A stretch of DNA of 64,000 nt, taken from NCBI GenBank assembly GCA_021018815.1, contig JAITYX010000017.1, forward strand, positions 2,728,001-2,792,000, in the 5' to 3' direction. Both the position numbers and the translations under genes were made by a program. How positions within the stretch are numbered: the stretch's first letter is position 1; every line of letters starts with the position of its first letter. Shown here in pieces: positions 1 through 10,264 of the stretch. Under the pieces are notes generated by a model. The model saw only the letters and a list, made by a program, of their open reading frames with translations, ran no database searches and was not told where the DNA came from. Origin of the DNA: Talinum fruticosum (Eukaryota; Streptophyta; Magnoliopsida; Caryophyllales; Talinaceae).

Positions 1-1
1 C

Positions 2-2577
2 GCCCCTCAATTTAAACCCACCTCCATATCCTTCCGCCGCGCCCCTCGCTTCCGCCCCATTTCCTGTTCATCTTCGACCCTCACCGCTGAAAACCCACCT
101 CTAGAATCGAAGGAAGAAGAGGTCTCCTCCACTAGATTGCTTGCCCAGAATGTGCCTTGGACATCAACGGCTGATGACATTCGAGCTTTGTTTGAGAAAT
201 ATGGCACTGTGGTTGATGTTGAGGTCTCTTTTCAACCTTTCTACTGATTTCAGTTCATCTTCCTCCTATCATTTTGCGGAACATTTATTAATTTCTTTTC
301 TTGGGTTATTAATTTTTCGATTTATTTGCTTTGGTGACAGCTTTCAATGCATAATAAGACCCGGAACAGGGGATTGGCGTTTGTGGAAATGGGTTCTGCC
401 GAGGAGGCTGCTGAAGCTCTTGCCAAGCTCGAAGCGTATGTAAGCGAATTACTCTCTCTCCTCCTTCAATTGGGTCCTTAATTCTTCATTTCGTTGCTGT
501 AAACTGGGGCTTTGGTTGGGCTATTTCTATTTTCTGTGGTTGCGCTATTTTCTAAATGCTGATAAATGCCATAAATATGTGCCAAATTTAATTTGTAATT
601 TGTCAATCTTTCTGATTTATAACGAAGCAAATGTTGAAACATCAGGGAAAAAAAGGAATGCTGGATTCATTATTGATTGAGCAATTGGAATGAATAGAGC
701 ATTGCTATCTCCTGTCCTAATGACAAAAAAATGCATGGGCAGGATTTTCAAGCTAATGCACTCTCTTATAGTTTCTGTTTCTATTTTAGATACCTTGATT
801 AGGTCATGATTGTGAGTTCAAATGCCTGCGTCTAAGTTAGACCCCATAAGATCCCAAATGCTGTTGGTCCTAGTTTTTGGTGTTGGACTGTTCTAGTTGA
901 GTTGTTCAGTGGATGAGTCGCTTGAGCAAAGTTAAAAAAATTCAGAGGACTACGTTTTTCACCCACCAAGGCATTACCTCATGTCATTGGCACTTTTCAT
1001 TGGATGACTCCTGAGCCCTCAAGACAAGCAAACTGGGTACAGGGCTGGTTTGAAGAAAGCCTTTTCATCGTTCACATCGGTTTTACTTTTCCCCGATTAG
1101 TGAAGCTTCCAAGATGTGAGTGCGTGAGAGTGAGGGGGTACTTATTGATATTACTGGTGGTTTGAATTTTTATATGGCTTGAAGTAACAGTTGTTGGTGG
1201 AGTTATCCTAGATTTGAGCCTGCATAGAGCTATCTTTGCTATTATGAATTTGTGTTTTATCAAAGAAGTTTTAATGTGAGCCGAGGATCACTGTGCAGTT
1301 TTCTATGCATTAGGATTTGCACACTTGTTAAAATTACATCTCTGGTGAGGTTTCTTTGATGTTCTATAGAGTATTAGAAAGCCAAAGCAGTGCCCTAGTT
1401 GATGCATGCATTTGCTCTTCTCTATCTTGGAATGTCGTAATAGATTGTAGTACAATAACTCAGAAACGGTGGACCATCACTTGGCATGGATCTTGCAGAA
1501 GTAGTTCTACAGTAGGGATCTAGGAGTTCCAGATGTAGGTGGTTTGACCAGAGCAAGCAAATAGGTTTTCTCCTGTAAACCATAAACAACAGGCTTACAA
1601 GAAGAAACATCGGGACAAAAGTACAAAGAAGCTAGAAAAGAGGGAAATAGAAATTTAAAGTGATATAAAATAGAGCTAGTATTGTTCTGAGGATATTGAG
1701 GTCATGTGAAAATAGAAGTAGCCTTGAAAACATTCACTCTAGGACGTGAGTGTTGCTATTAATTTTTATAGAAAGGTCATTCAATGCCGTGGCTCAAGTT
1801 AGAACTACTTGACTTGTATGTATGGCTTGTGTCTAAGATTTTCTTGTTTCACCTGCTGCAGGAATACGATGGCCGAACTCTAAAGCTAAATTATGCTAAG
1901 CCAAAGAAGAAGAAAGCTTCTCCTCCTGTGCAAGATAAACCAGCTGTGCTCTTCAACTTGTTTGTGGCAAATTTGTCATTCGAAGTGAGGGCTAAAGATC
2001 TCAGGGAATTCTTTCAATCAGGTGGTACTAATGTGGTCTCAGCTCAGGTCATTTTTCATGAAAATCCAAGAAGATCAGCTGGATATGGATTTGTATCCTT
2101 TAAGACAAAAAAGAAGCTGATGAAGTGCTTTCAACTTTTCAAGGGAAGGTAATGTTGAGTTGTTAGCCACTGTCATTTTTCCCCTTAGGCTCATCTCCTA
2201 TTAGCAATAGTGTCATGATCGTAATTTGAAATAGCCTCTTTGATCTCTCATTAATGGGGTACTACTATCCTGTACCTTGCTGCGATGAGATTATTGCTAC
2301 CCCCAACCCTCTGCCTCCACCTTCTCTGTCCCATGGTCCTTGCGATTTTCCATTCCCCCTTTCTGTTGTCTCTTTTCTCTCCAGGGTGATGGTTGAGGAG
2401 CCTTTGTTTGACACCTGTGTCTTGCAGGAGATGAAAGGAAGACCCATCAGATTAGCACGTAGTAGAAGGTTTGTAAAACCTGAGGCAGAGATTGATACTC
2501 AGTCACAGGATGGTGAAGACACTTCCACTAGTTCAAGTCGTGATTCCGAGCAGCCTGAGACTGTTGATAGCTTATGA
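2..2577 (+). CDS. Chloroplast two-RRM RNA-binding protein (28/33 kDa ribonucleoprotein-like), 5' partial, one apparent frameshift
   Basis: The exons are 2-223 (cut by the window edge), 341-439, 1862-2148 and 2428-2577, all with GT-AG borders and matching phases. The first visible residues are basic and Ser-rich, like the end of a chloroplast transit peptide. RRM1 starts at LLAQNVPW and has RNP1-like RGLAFVEM. RRM2 starts at LFVANLSF and has RNP1 SAGYGFVSF. The C-terminal tail is acidic and Ser-rich and ends in a TGA at 2575-2577. Proteins of this family bind plastid RNAs and act in editing, stability or processing. In exon 3 the frame breaks at the A6 run 2107-2112: one more A would give KTKKEADEV and join exon 4 (EMKGRPIRL) in phase, whereas the sequence as given meets a TGA early in exon 4. 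About 252 residues are visible. The nearest Arabidopsis relatives are cp33-type or At2g35410-like proteins, from memory only. Confidence 0.85.
440..1861 (+). other. Intron 2 of the RRM gene, no gene seen
   Basis: This is a 1.4 kb AT-rich intron between the two RRM-coding halves. It starts GTAAGC and ends TGCAG. A short stretch near 800-830 resembles a decayed tRNA-type B box, but there is no matching A box or tail. Small open frames here have no recognisable content. Confidence 0.6.
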
Positions 2578-3129
2578 AAATCAGAATTGGGGTGGCGTTA
2601 TCTCTGTCCATGTACTTTTGTGTTTGGAAGGTAAGCTTAGAGCTCTATCCTTGAATAATTTCTTGTGGATGTTGTTTTGTTGTTCAGTGTGCAATCCTTT
2701 TTTCTACCTGAAACTTTATGAGATATCTTTTGTGACTCTCCTCCCCTCATGTTAAATTAACTTCTGTCTCTTAGTACTTCATATAGATGTGTTTTAAATG
2801 TGTATGATTACCTCTTATATTACTTTTAATTATTATACTGCTTAATTTACCCTAATCCTTTTTCTATTCTAGTTTAGTTTAGCACTAATTTTGGTCAAAA
2901 AGTTTGCACTTGATGGTTCATTCTAACCTTTGAACCATTGTATGCACATACTGGATGCATCAAGTTCTATGATGCACAAATCTGCACTTGTTTTGGATAG
3001 TCTGTGATCTTGGTGATCTTGCCTTGTCAAATTGGCTTCATGGGAGTCAGTTTGTTCCTTTTCTTCCAATTGATTTCCTTTCTCTTCCTTTCTCCATACC
3101 TTTTCTAGTGTGTGCCTAGATGCTTAACC

Positions 3130-3710
3130 TGACACATCACATTTTCATGGCGCCTCACCTTATTGTTAGATTAATCAAATTCTACTAGGGAAAGGAAGGT
3201 GACTACCCATGATAGTGGTTTTCTGACACTATTCATAGCCCATGGCTAAGCTCACATTTTTATGGCACCGTGGCTTATTGTTAGATTAATCAGCAAATTC
3301 AACTAGGGAAAAGAAGGTGTTTGCCTGTGATAGTGGTTTTTAGACACTATTCATAGCCCATGGCTATCAGCATCTGAAGATCAAGGGCAGAAAATCTAGG
3401 CATAGAGTGCACAATGTTCCCTGATATTATCCTAGGTATCCCATGACCACTGGAAATAAAGATTTCTTCGGAGACTTGACCTGACGCCTCTCACATTTAT
3501 GGCACATCAGCTTATTGTTAAATTTCTCAATTCAGCAAGGGCAAAGGTGAATACATGTGACAATATGAGTGGTTTTTGGATACTTTTAGCAACCTATGGT
3601 TGTGATCGTGAACCCCCAAAGATCAAGGGAAGAAAATCTAAGCATAGGGTGCAGCCTGATGATTATCCAAGGTACCTTGTGGCCACTGGAAATAAGATTT
3701 ATGTGGAGGT
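3130..3710. repeat. Degenerate tandem triplication downstream of the RRM gene
   Basis: Three diverged copies of one unit follow each other at about 3130-3245, 3250-3480 and 3490-3710. Each begins near a CACATTT-TATGGC motif followed by CTTATTGTTA. The second and third copies also share a longer downstream half containing GATCAAGGG and CCACTGGAAATAA. The first copy lacks that half. The third copy holds a 78-codon open frame (3499-3735) that I do not recognise. Confidence 0.7.
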
Positions 3711-6115
3711 CCACTGGGAATTTGGAGCTAGTTAATGGGGAGCCTCCTGAGGTGACGATATCTTAGGTAGAGGTATGAGTGCTCCAGAGGAAGCGGCTCT
3801 TAGTTGGGCCACTGCCATGACTTAGAGCTGTTTCCTTCTTACTGAGGTGACTATAATAGCAGACCTGTTAATAATTACAATTGATGAGCGAGTTCATGGA
3901 GAATAGGGGGAATGTATTTGGCTGAGACTGATTATTATTATTTTTTTTTAAAACCTAGTTAGCATGACAATTGTATCCAATAAGATCATATGGATTATGA
4001 GAAACAAACTCAACATGGTATGGGGTCATTGGTAATCTTCTTAGGTCACTTGTTAAACCTGGAGAACGAATGTACTTTGCCTAGCAATTGCATGAGTAAG
4101 CCGAAGCTTGGGGTGGAATCTGCATGTTGTGTTCGTATATGGACTGCGTTTAACAGAATTGCAAATTGCTCTGGAAGTTGTCGATATGGATGAGCTGAAG
4201 CCTAAAGCTCATGGCTTTGACATACCAATAGATTGTCATGGAGTAGTACACAGTTGCCAATGGGTTCAAATTAAGCACCTGTTACATAGGTATGAGGGAC
4301 CCATATGAAGGACGGGAAACATCAACATAGAATTGAAATAATGTCACCACTGTACTGTTTGCCTCATGTCCTTGATTTTGTTGAGCCTGAGGCATGTGCA
4401 TGGTTATGCCAGTTTTGGAAGTGTAGAGTTTGCAGCTTTGTTGCATCTCAATAAACAGCGAAGATATAATTGTTATCGGAACTAGGTGGGCTAGGGGTCT
4501 TGTGCTTTACATTCCCAGGCTAAAGTTTATGGCTCATATCATGTTTATGACAGGTTGGGTTGTGATATTGGAAATTTGGCTTTAAAAAGCACGAAGCCTA
4601 ACTATCTGAAATGAGGCATCTGGTTTCTAGCTACATGATTTTCTTAAAGAGATGGGGTTTTAGAACTTCAACAATAAAATAGTTTGAATACATAATGCAT
4701 GTCATTACAATTGTTGCTGCAAGCCTGCAGCAATTTTACGGTGTCCAACCTTTTATTACTCTCTTCTTACCACAAAGTAGGGAGCTCAAAAGAAAGAAAA
4801 TGGAACCAGTGATCAATCCTGTAAACTTTAATGCTGTATTGCTATTTGTGTTATGAGCAAAACTAATATTGCCGAGCTTTTGATGCAGGGTTATCAGCAT
4901 GTGGTGATGTAAAACTATATACTGCTCTGTTATCTGCGGGAGTGAATCAGAGTTATACCAGGAACGAGTTCGCTTTTGGTTCAGATGGAGTTGGAAGTGT
5001 TACCTTGATTATGTCATTGCACTCCCATATGAGATTGCTCGTACAACTTTCCGCCACAATTTGCCTTAGGCAGTTGTGGCAATCACAACTGCAGGCACAC
5101 TGTAACTAATGATTTTGGACTCTTTGATTATCTCTAATTCATAGTCATTGTTGATGATTGTATTATGGAAATTATCCTTATGGCAAAAAGGATTCACTGC
5201 TTGTGAGCTTTCCTTTATGATAACCAATACTTTCTCGCCTGAAGGTCGAATCTTATAATGAGCTGTGATTGGTAAATGTTGTTACTGGTACCCAAATATT
5301 TATTCTATTATGATATAGATTTGTCTTTGTCAGCAATTCTTTATTCTATAAAGCTAATCCTTGTTTTTACTTTAGTCCGTCTGTTTTACTAATATCTATC
5401 ACTTTACATTCTCGATAATATGTGAATAATTAGTTCGCCAATTTTATTCTTATCAATTGTTTTTTTCCTTTTTATTGTTTTTTTATTTCCAATAAAATCT
5501 TAGGGTAACTTGATCTTTCAACACACATTTTGTTATGAATTTTGTATTTTCTTGACATTCCTTCGTAACTTAAAACTTACAAATATTGTGAAATGAATGG
5601 GTATGAATTTTAAATAAACTAATTAACTATGAAAGAACACCGGGCAAATCAGTGAATTTATGTAACATTTATAAAGAAAAACTGAGGAAAAAGGCACCAT
5701 GAAATGTAAAACAAAATAATCGAAAAGCTCAAAAAGTTAAGCCTTAATAGCTAAGTGTAGGAGAACAGTAGATCATCATTTTTTGGATTAACTTGTATAT
5801 AAATCATTTTGCTTGGGCCTAAAGCAGAGTATATATGCAGTTTCTTCACCTTTTGGTTCCTCAATCACTCCTTTTTTTTTTTTTTTTTTTTTTGTTGAAA
5901 ATATTGTGATTATATTCTATACGTACACCAGTAGTGTTGTGTGTTGGTCCATCCTTCGGTGACTTTGTTATCTTTAGTTATTAGTGCTAATCGGACGTTA
6001 ATTATATATAGTTTAAACTTAAGTTAAATAGATGCTCAAATTATACAATTATTTTACAAGTTAAGATTAGTATATATGCTATAATTATATATAGTTGGAT
6101 CGTACATATCTTATT

Positions 6116-6315
6116 TTAGTTTTTTAAGGGTAAGTACAAATTATCTTTATTAAACTCCTGTATCAGGGAACCATCAACAGGGGTAAGTAGCCTAAGGGGA
6201 GGGGGAAACCCAGACCCAAGAGTTTGGCTGGCAATCTTACTCCACTCCGTGTGAATTGATCCCTTGACCTCCACAAAGAAAAACAATTTTCTTGCCACTT
6301 GAGTTATGAGTTCAT
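6116..6315 (-). mobile_element. tRNA-derived SINE remnant
   Basis: On the minus strand the segment opens with an A-box-like TAACTCAAGTGGCAAGA. A decayed B box, AAGGGATCAATTC, follows at the usual distance after GAGGTC. The end is A-rich, just before 6115. This order is typical of plant tRNA-derived SINEs. No target-site duplication was established. Confidence 0.5.
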
Positions 6316-6490
6316 CGGCACATATCTTATTTAAATTGTTTGCTTTGTTAAAAACTTTCTTTTAATAAAATTGAGCCGTCAGATATATAAATTTCAGGTT
6401 CACTTCTTTCCCTGCATGGTAATTATATTGTATTATATTATTCTTCAACACTCATTTATACCTCGCTAGTCTCCTAACTAGTGAAATGTA

Positions 6491-6498
6491 TATATAAA
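6491..6498 (+). promoter_or_regulatory. TATA box of the phytocyanin gene
   Basis: TATATAAA lies 118 bases upstream of the ATG at 6616 and just before the CT-repeat leader. Confidence 0.6.
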
Positions 6499-6545
6499 CC
6501 AAGTGCATGAAACCATGATCACTATAATCAGGACATATATCTCTC

Positions 6546-6546
<1 letters not shown>

Positions 6547-6607
<61 letters not shown>
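6547..6607 (+). repeat. (CT)n microsatellite in the phytocyanin 5' leader
   Basis: This is an almost pure CT dinucleotide tract of about 60 bases ending 8 bases before the start codon. Pyrimidine tracts like this are common in plant 5' untranslated regions. A similar tract precedes the TGT gene at 53641. Confidence 0.9.
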
Positions 6608-6608
<1 letters not shown>

Positions 6609-6615
6609 AAGCTGC

Positions 6616-7349
6616 ATGCAAATGATGATAGGATTGAATAGCAAGAGGAAGGGGAAGAAATGTGGCTGCATTGGGGCAATTATTCGTGTAGTAATGACTT
6701 GTTTGACAGCAGTACAAAGCTTGGGGAAAGTGTATACAGTGGGAGACTCAGCTGGTTGGGTACTTGGACTCGACTATGCCGCTTGGTCATCTTCTAAAAC
6801 TTTCCTCATTGGTGATAGCCTCGGTCAGTCCCTCTCTTTTCACCCTTTCTTATTCTTTGTTCTGATTTCAGCTAAGAATTAAGAATTGCATCGTAAATAT
6901 GTTGGAGATGATTATGAATGCATGCAGTGTTCAAGTATGACAGTGGGCATACAGTGGATGAAGTGAGTGAAAGAGATTACAAAACATGCAGAGTGAGGAA
7001 CCCAATAAACTCAGACAACAAAGGAACCACCACCATCCTTCTCCAAACTCCAGGGCCTCATTTCTTCATTTGCGGAATCATTGGTCACTGTGGAAGCGGC
7101 ATGAAACTCTCTGTTAATGTCTTAGCTTCTGGAGGTCCTCCTGCTTCTGCTGCTAATTATTCTTCCTCTGCTACTTCTGCTTCTCCTGCAACCGCCGCCT
7201 CGGGGTACGGTATCTTCCCCACCACTGCCACCACCATGATCCCCGACTCCGCCTCGCCCTCGTCTTCAGGGCGTCTCTCTCTTCCTCCTCCTCCTCCTCA
7301 AGGTGGGTTCTTCATCATCTTCTTTGTGGCCTTGTTATATTTATACTGA
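6616..7349 (+). CDS. Phytocyanin, uclacyanin-type blue copper protein
   Basis: The two exons are 6616-6823 and 6928-7349, split inside the GDSLVFKY motif as in many phytocyanin genes, giving 209 residues. A basic then hydrophobic N-terminus ending near TAVQSLG looks like a signal peptide. The plastocyanin-like domain starts at KVYTVGDSAGW. The type I copper ligands are all visible: His77, Cys118, His123 and Met128. Met in the axial position points to uclacyanin rather than stellacyanin (Gln) or early nodulin-like proteins, which lack ligands. Cys90 and Cys124 should form the conserved disulphide. A Ser/Ala/Pro-rich segment with PPPPPP, likely O-glycosylated, leads into a hydrophobic tail (FFIIFFVALLYLY), which suggests GPI anchoring. 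Such proteins sit at the plasma membrane or cell wall and are thought to work in redox or wall processes. The n-region before the hydrophobic core is unusually long and basic; internal ATGs at 6622 and 6625 are possible starts. Confidence 0.9.
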
Positions 7350-9752
7350 TCTGTATATGTATATTCCGGCACATAGTTTTCCAAGGGATGATGGATACCA
7401 TGTATAATTTTCATTCACCAAATTTCGCGTAAAAGAAAAAGGGTAAAGATTGAAAATTTAATTTGTCGATCCTTTGCTTCAATTTTGAGGGTGATCACGT
7501 AAGCTAAATACATTAAATTTCATATTCAAGTGAACAAAAATAGTTCTATATTTATATCTGTATTTTAAAATCGTATTATTTTTATACATGCATGTGAATA
7601 GTATGAAGATTAATGTAAAGATATTAAAAACTTATATTTTTTAATATTAACTTTCAAAAAATTTGCTCATTGAATTCACAATTCTAATGTTTTATTTACA
7701 CTTTTTTTTTTTCATATGTGCACGTATAATCGTATATTATTCAACAGATTTTGTTATACAAAAAGAACATATTTTTCCTCACACAGTACTGGACAAAAAG
7801 TGTTTATTCATTTATAGTGCATTAACTAAATCCCTTTAAAAATAACCTTATTTATCATAAAATTCATTCTTCGATATTACCCAAAAAACACTTTTTTTTT
7901 TTTTTTTTTTTGCTAGATGTGATTGTTATTGAAATATGATTGTTGCTTTAATCCGAAAACAAAAAACCAGAGGATTCCTTGTGAACTAAGCATATAACTT
8001 GCTTTTGCTTCTCAGTGACAGTTAGCCTACTTTTATTTATTTAGATGAACCATAAATGAGAAATTTAGGGAATTGTACGACTTGGTATTCTGTATTCTTC
8101 AATTATGTACTGCACAAAAATGGACTACACAAATGTACAAAGTTAACACGAGTATATTTTACATCCCAAGCTTTTGCACATTAATCTCGTGAAGTTTCAT
8201 GGACCATTCAACATGCATCTTCATCTTATGATATGTGACTATTAATTATAGCCTTTTCGACAACATCAACTCTTGAAATCATATAAAAAGTAAATACTGC
8301 AGATAAAATTTAAAATTAAATGGCTGAATATCTGTTTATTAACTTCATTTTTAGATTAAAAAAACCATATAACTACCTTTCTCAATCAATCTACCATCTT
8401 AATATTGAAATATGGCTAGCCGTCAAATTTATAGAATTCTTAGTTTTGTTGAAGTTTATTATTATTTTCTTTTTATTGTTTTTTTCCCTTCGATTTGAAG
8501 ATCTTATTCAAAATAGATGGAAAATTCACTGAAAAATGTATTTTAAGATTCCAAACTTGTTACAAAAGTTTACAAATTATAAGGTACGTCCGGAAAAAAA
8601 AAATACTAGAAGTCAGTTCCGAAACTGCGAGGTAACAATCCATGGAGCAAAAACACTTCGATGCGAGGTAACAATCCAAGAGGTCCAAAAATGAGAAAGT
8701 ATCATATTCACTTGGATGACCGAAATTCCAAAAACAAACAATTGAAAGTGGGAAAAGAATACCTTGGCTTGGATAATATGGGCTGTTTGTGTTCTTTTCA
8801 ATGTTGGAGTTTTAAGAGTGGCATAGAAAAAGCATCGAAAGAATCCGAATATAACCCTTTTAACTCCAATGCCAGCCTAACGCTTCTCAAAATTTCCCCA
8901 CGTTACCCCTCACAACCCTACAAATTTGCACAACCCACACCCCCAACTGGATTTTGGAAGTTTACCACCAAAAATCCCTCTCTCTCACTTGACATAGTGA
9001 GCTGTCTCTTCTCTGTTCTCGATCCTCTCGCTCGCCTTTGTTTCAGTACACTGCGCAATTTCAAGTACTCTCTCTCTTCCAAACAAAACTGTCACGAGTC
9101 ACTAATCCACATTCATTAATCATATCTAATCTCAACTTCTGAGCAACTAACCCACTACCTTCACATGCCTACAATACGGCTTACATTTTCCTTTTCAAAA
9201 TAAATTATAATATAATAGAAAAAGAGAAGTAAATCCGATCCCAGGTATACCTATAACCTCAATCTTAACAATTATATTATAGTTTTATTAACGTAAATAA
9301 ATTTTTAAATATATCAAAATCCTAATTTATTTAATTGTAAGTACATAATTGTAAGAAGTTATAAAAGTGTAAGTTAAATAAAACACGATCTGAAATACAA
9401 GTATATAAGTTGATCAAACCCATTTCGCAATGTGAAGAGGGTTGACTTCACATTATTGATTTAGTTAGTTGTTAATCATAATTAAGGTTAACAATCCTTG
9501 AAACAAATGAGGAAAAGAAACTATAATAAATTAACAATAATAACAATAGAAATAACAAATCAAATCTCAACAGTAAATCAAAGTCTCTCCCGGCCAATAT
9601 CATAAACAATCAACACCACCGCCACCACCGCCATCAAATATGAACCGAAATAAACAAATATCCTCCAAAATAAAGTCCAAATTCCAAATCAAAAAAGAAA
9701 ATAAAAGAAAATTAAAAGTGGAGAGAGAAAGAGAGAATCTCCAGATCTCGAT
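7350..9752. other. Intergenic, AT-rich, no gene supported
   Basis: This stretch lies between the phytocyanin and the convergently placed AGP gene. It holds poly-T tracts (for example 7892-7911) and no frame with recognisable protein features. The longest open frame, 8661-9119 on the plus strand, was judged spurious. Confidence 0.5.
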
Positions 9753-10153
9753 CTAGAACAACAAAACAGAGGCCACGGCCAGAACGGCGGCGGATCCAGC
9801 GGCCACTCTGTTCAAAGCAGGGGCGCTGCTTGGAATGGGAGAGGTAGGAGCCCCGGCGGGGCTGTTGACGTTGGGGCCGACGGAAGGAGCACCGGCGGGG
9901 TCCCGGCCGAGACGGGGGTGGAGACTGGGGCGGTCGGGGGAGCAGGTGGTGAGGAGAGTGGAGTTGCTGCCGGAGAAACAGAGACGGTTGGTGGAGTAGC
10001 AGCCACTGGTACCGGAGTAGGAGCCTTGGCCGTGGCCACTGGCGGCTTGGCGACGCCGGCGGTTGGTGCCTTCGCCGGAGCAGCGGTCGGCGACTGAGCC
10101 ACCGCTGAGACGACGAGGAGAGCGAAAATTGAGGCGATGAGTGCTCTGGCCAT
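9753..10153 (-). CDS. Classical arabinogalactan protein, apparent frameshift
   Basis: The ATG is the reverse of 10151-10153 and opens a clean signal peptide (MARALIASIFALLVVSAVA, cleavage before Q). The mature part is a run of Ala-Pro, Ser-Pro, Thr-Pro and Val-Pro dipeptides typical of Hyp-O-galactosylated AGPs. The frame that carries the N-terminus runs out after TAPPGLLPLPFQ. The next frame instead gives SPAGAPTSPIP followed by a textbook GPI signal (NRVAAGSAAVLAVASVLLF) and a TAG at 9753-9755. A single missing base, most simply in the G/C run 9897-9900, joins the two and gives about 133 residues. The product would be a secreted, GPI-anchored proteoglycan core of the plasma membrane and wall. 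The exact break could lie anywhere between about 9890 and 9960. Confidence 0.82.
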
Positions 10154-10256
10154 TGCTGCTGCTGCTTCGAGGAGAGAGAAAGCGAAAGAGCTCTGGAGTA
10201 GGAGGCGGAGAGAGAAAACAGCTTTGAAGGGAGAGAGGAAGGAAGGAGAAAGGCGG

Positions 10257-10264
10257 TTTATATA
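10257..10264 (-). promoter_or_regulatory. TATA box of the AGP gene
   Basis: TATATAAA on the minus strand lies 104 bases upstream of the AGP start codon, followed by a GA/CT-rich leader. Confidence 0.6.

Larger units (their letters stand above)
2578..6490. other. Intergenic region after the RRM gene
   Basis: Apart from the tandem triplication and a SINE-like relic near 6.1-6.3 kb, this AT-rich stretch has no frame that looks coding. It probably includes the 3' untranslated part of the RRM gene just after 2577. Poly-T tracts lie near 3940 and 5873-5893. Confidence 0.5.

Noticed and set aside
780..900. Possible SINE in RRM intron 2 (B-box-like GAGTTCAAATGCC)
   Set aside because: There is no A box at the right distance and no A-rich tail, so the evidence is too thin.
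3990..5110. Small frames resembling gene pieces downstream of the RRM gene
   Set aside because: The translations are short, stop-rich and match nothing I know. They may be 3' UTR or decayed repeats.
8661..9119. Plus-strand 152-codon open frame
   Set aside because: It has no recognisable domain or signal, low-complexity Ser/Pro composition and no promoter or intron signals. Its length is unremarkable for non-coding DNA.
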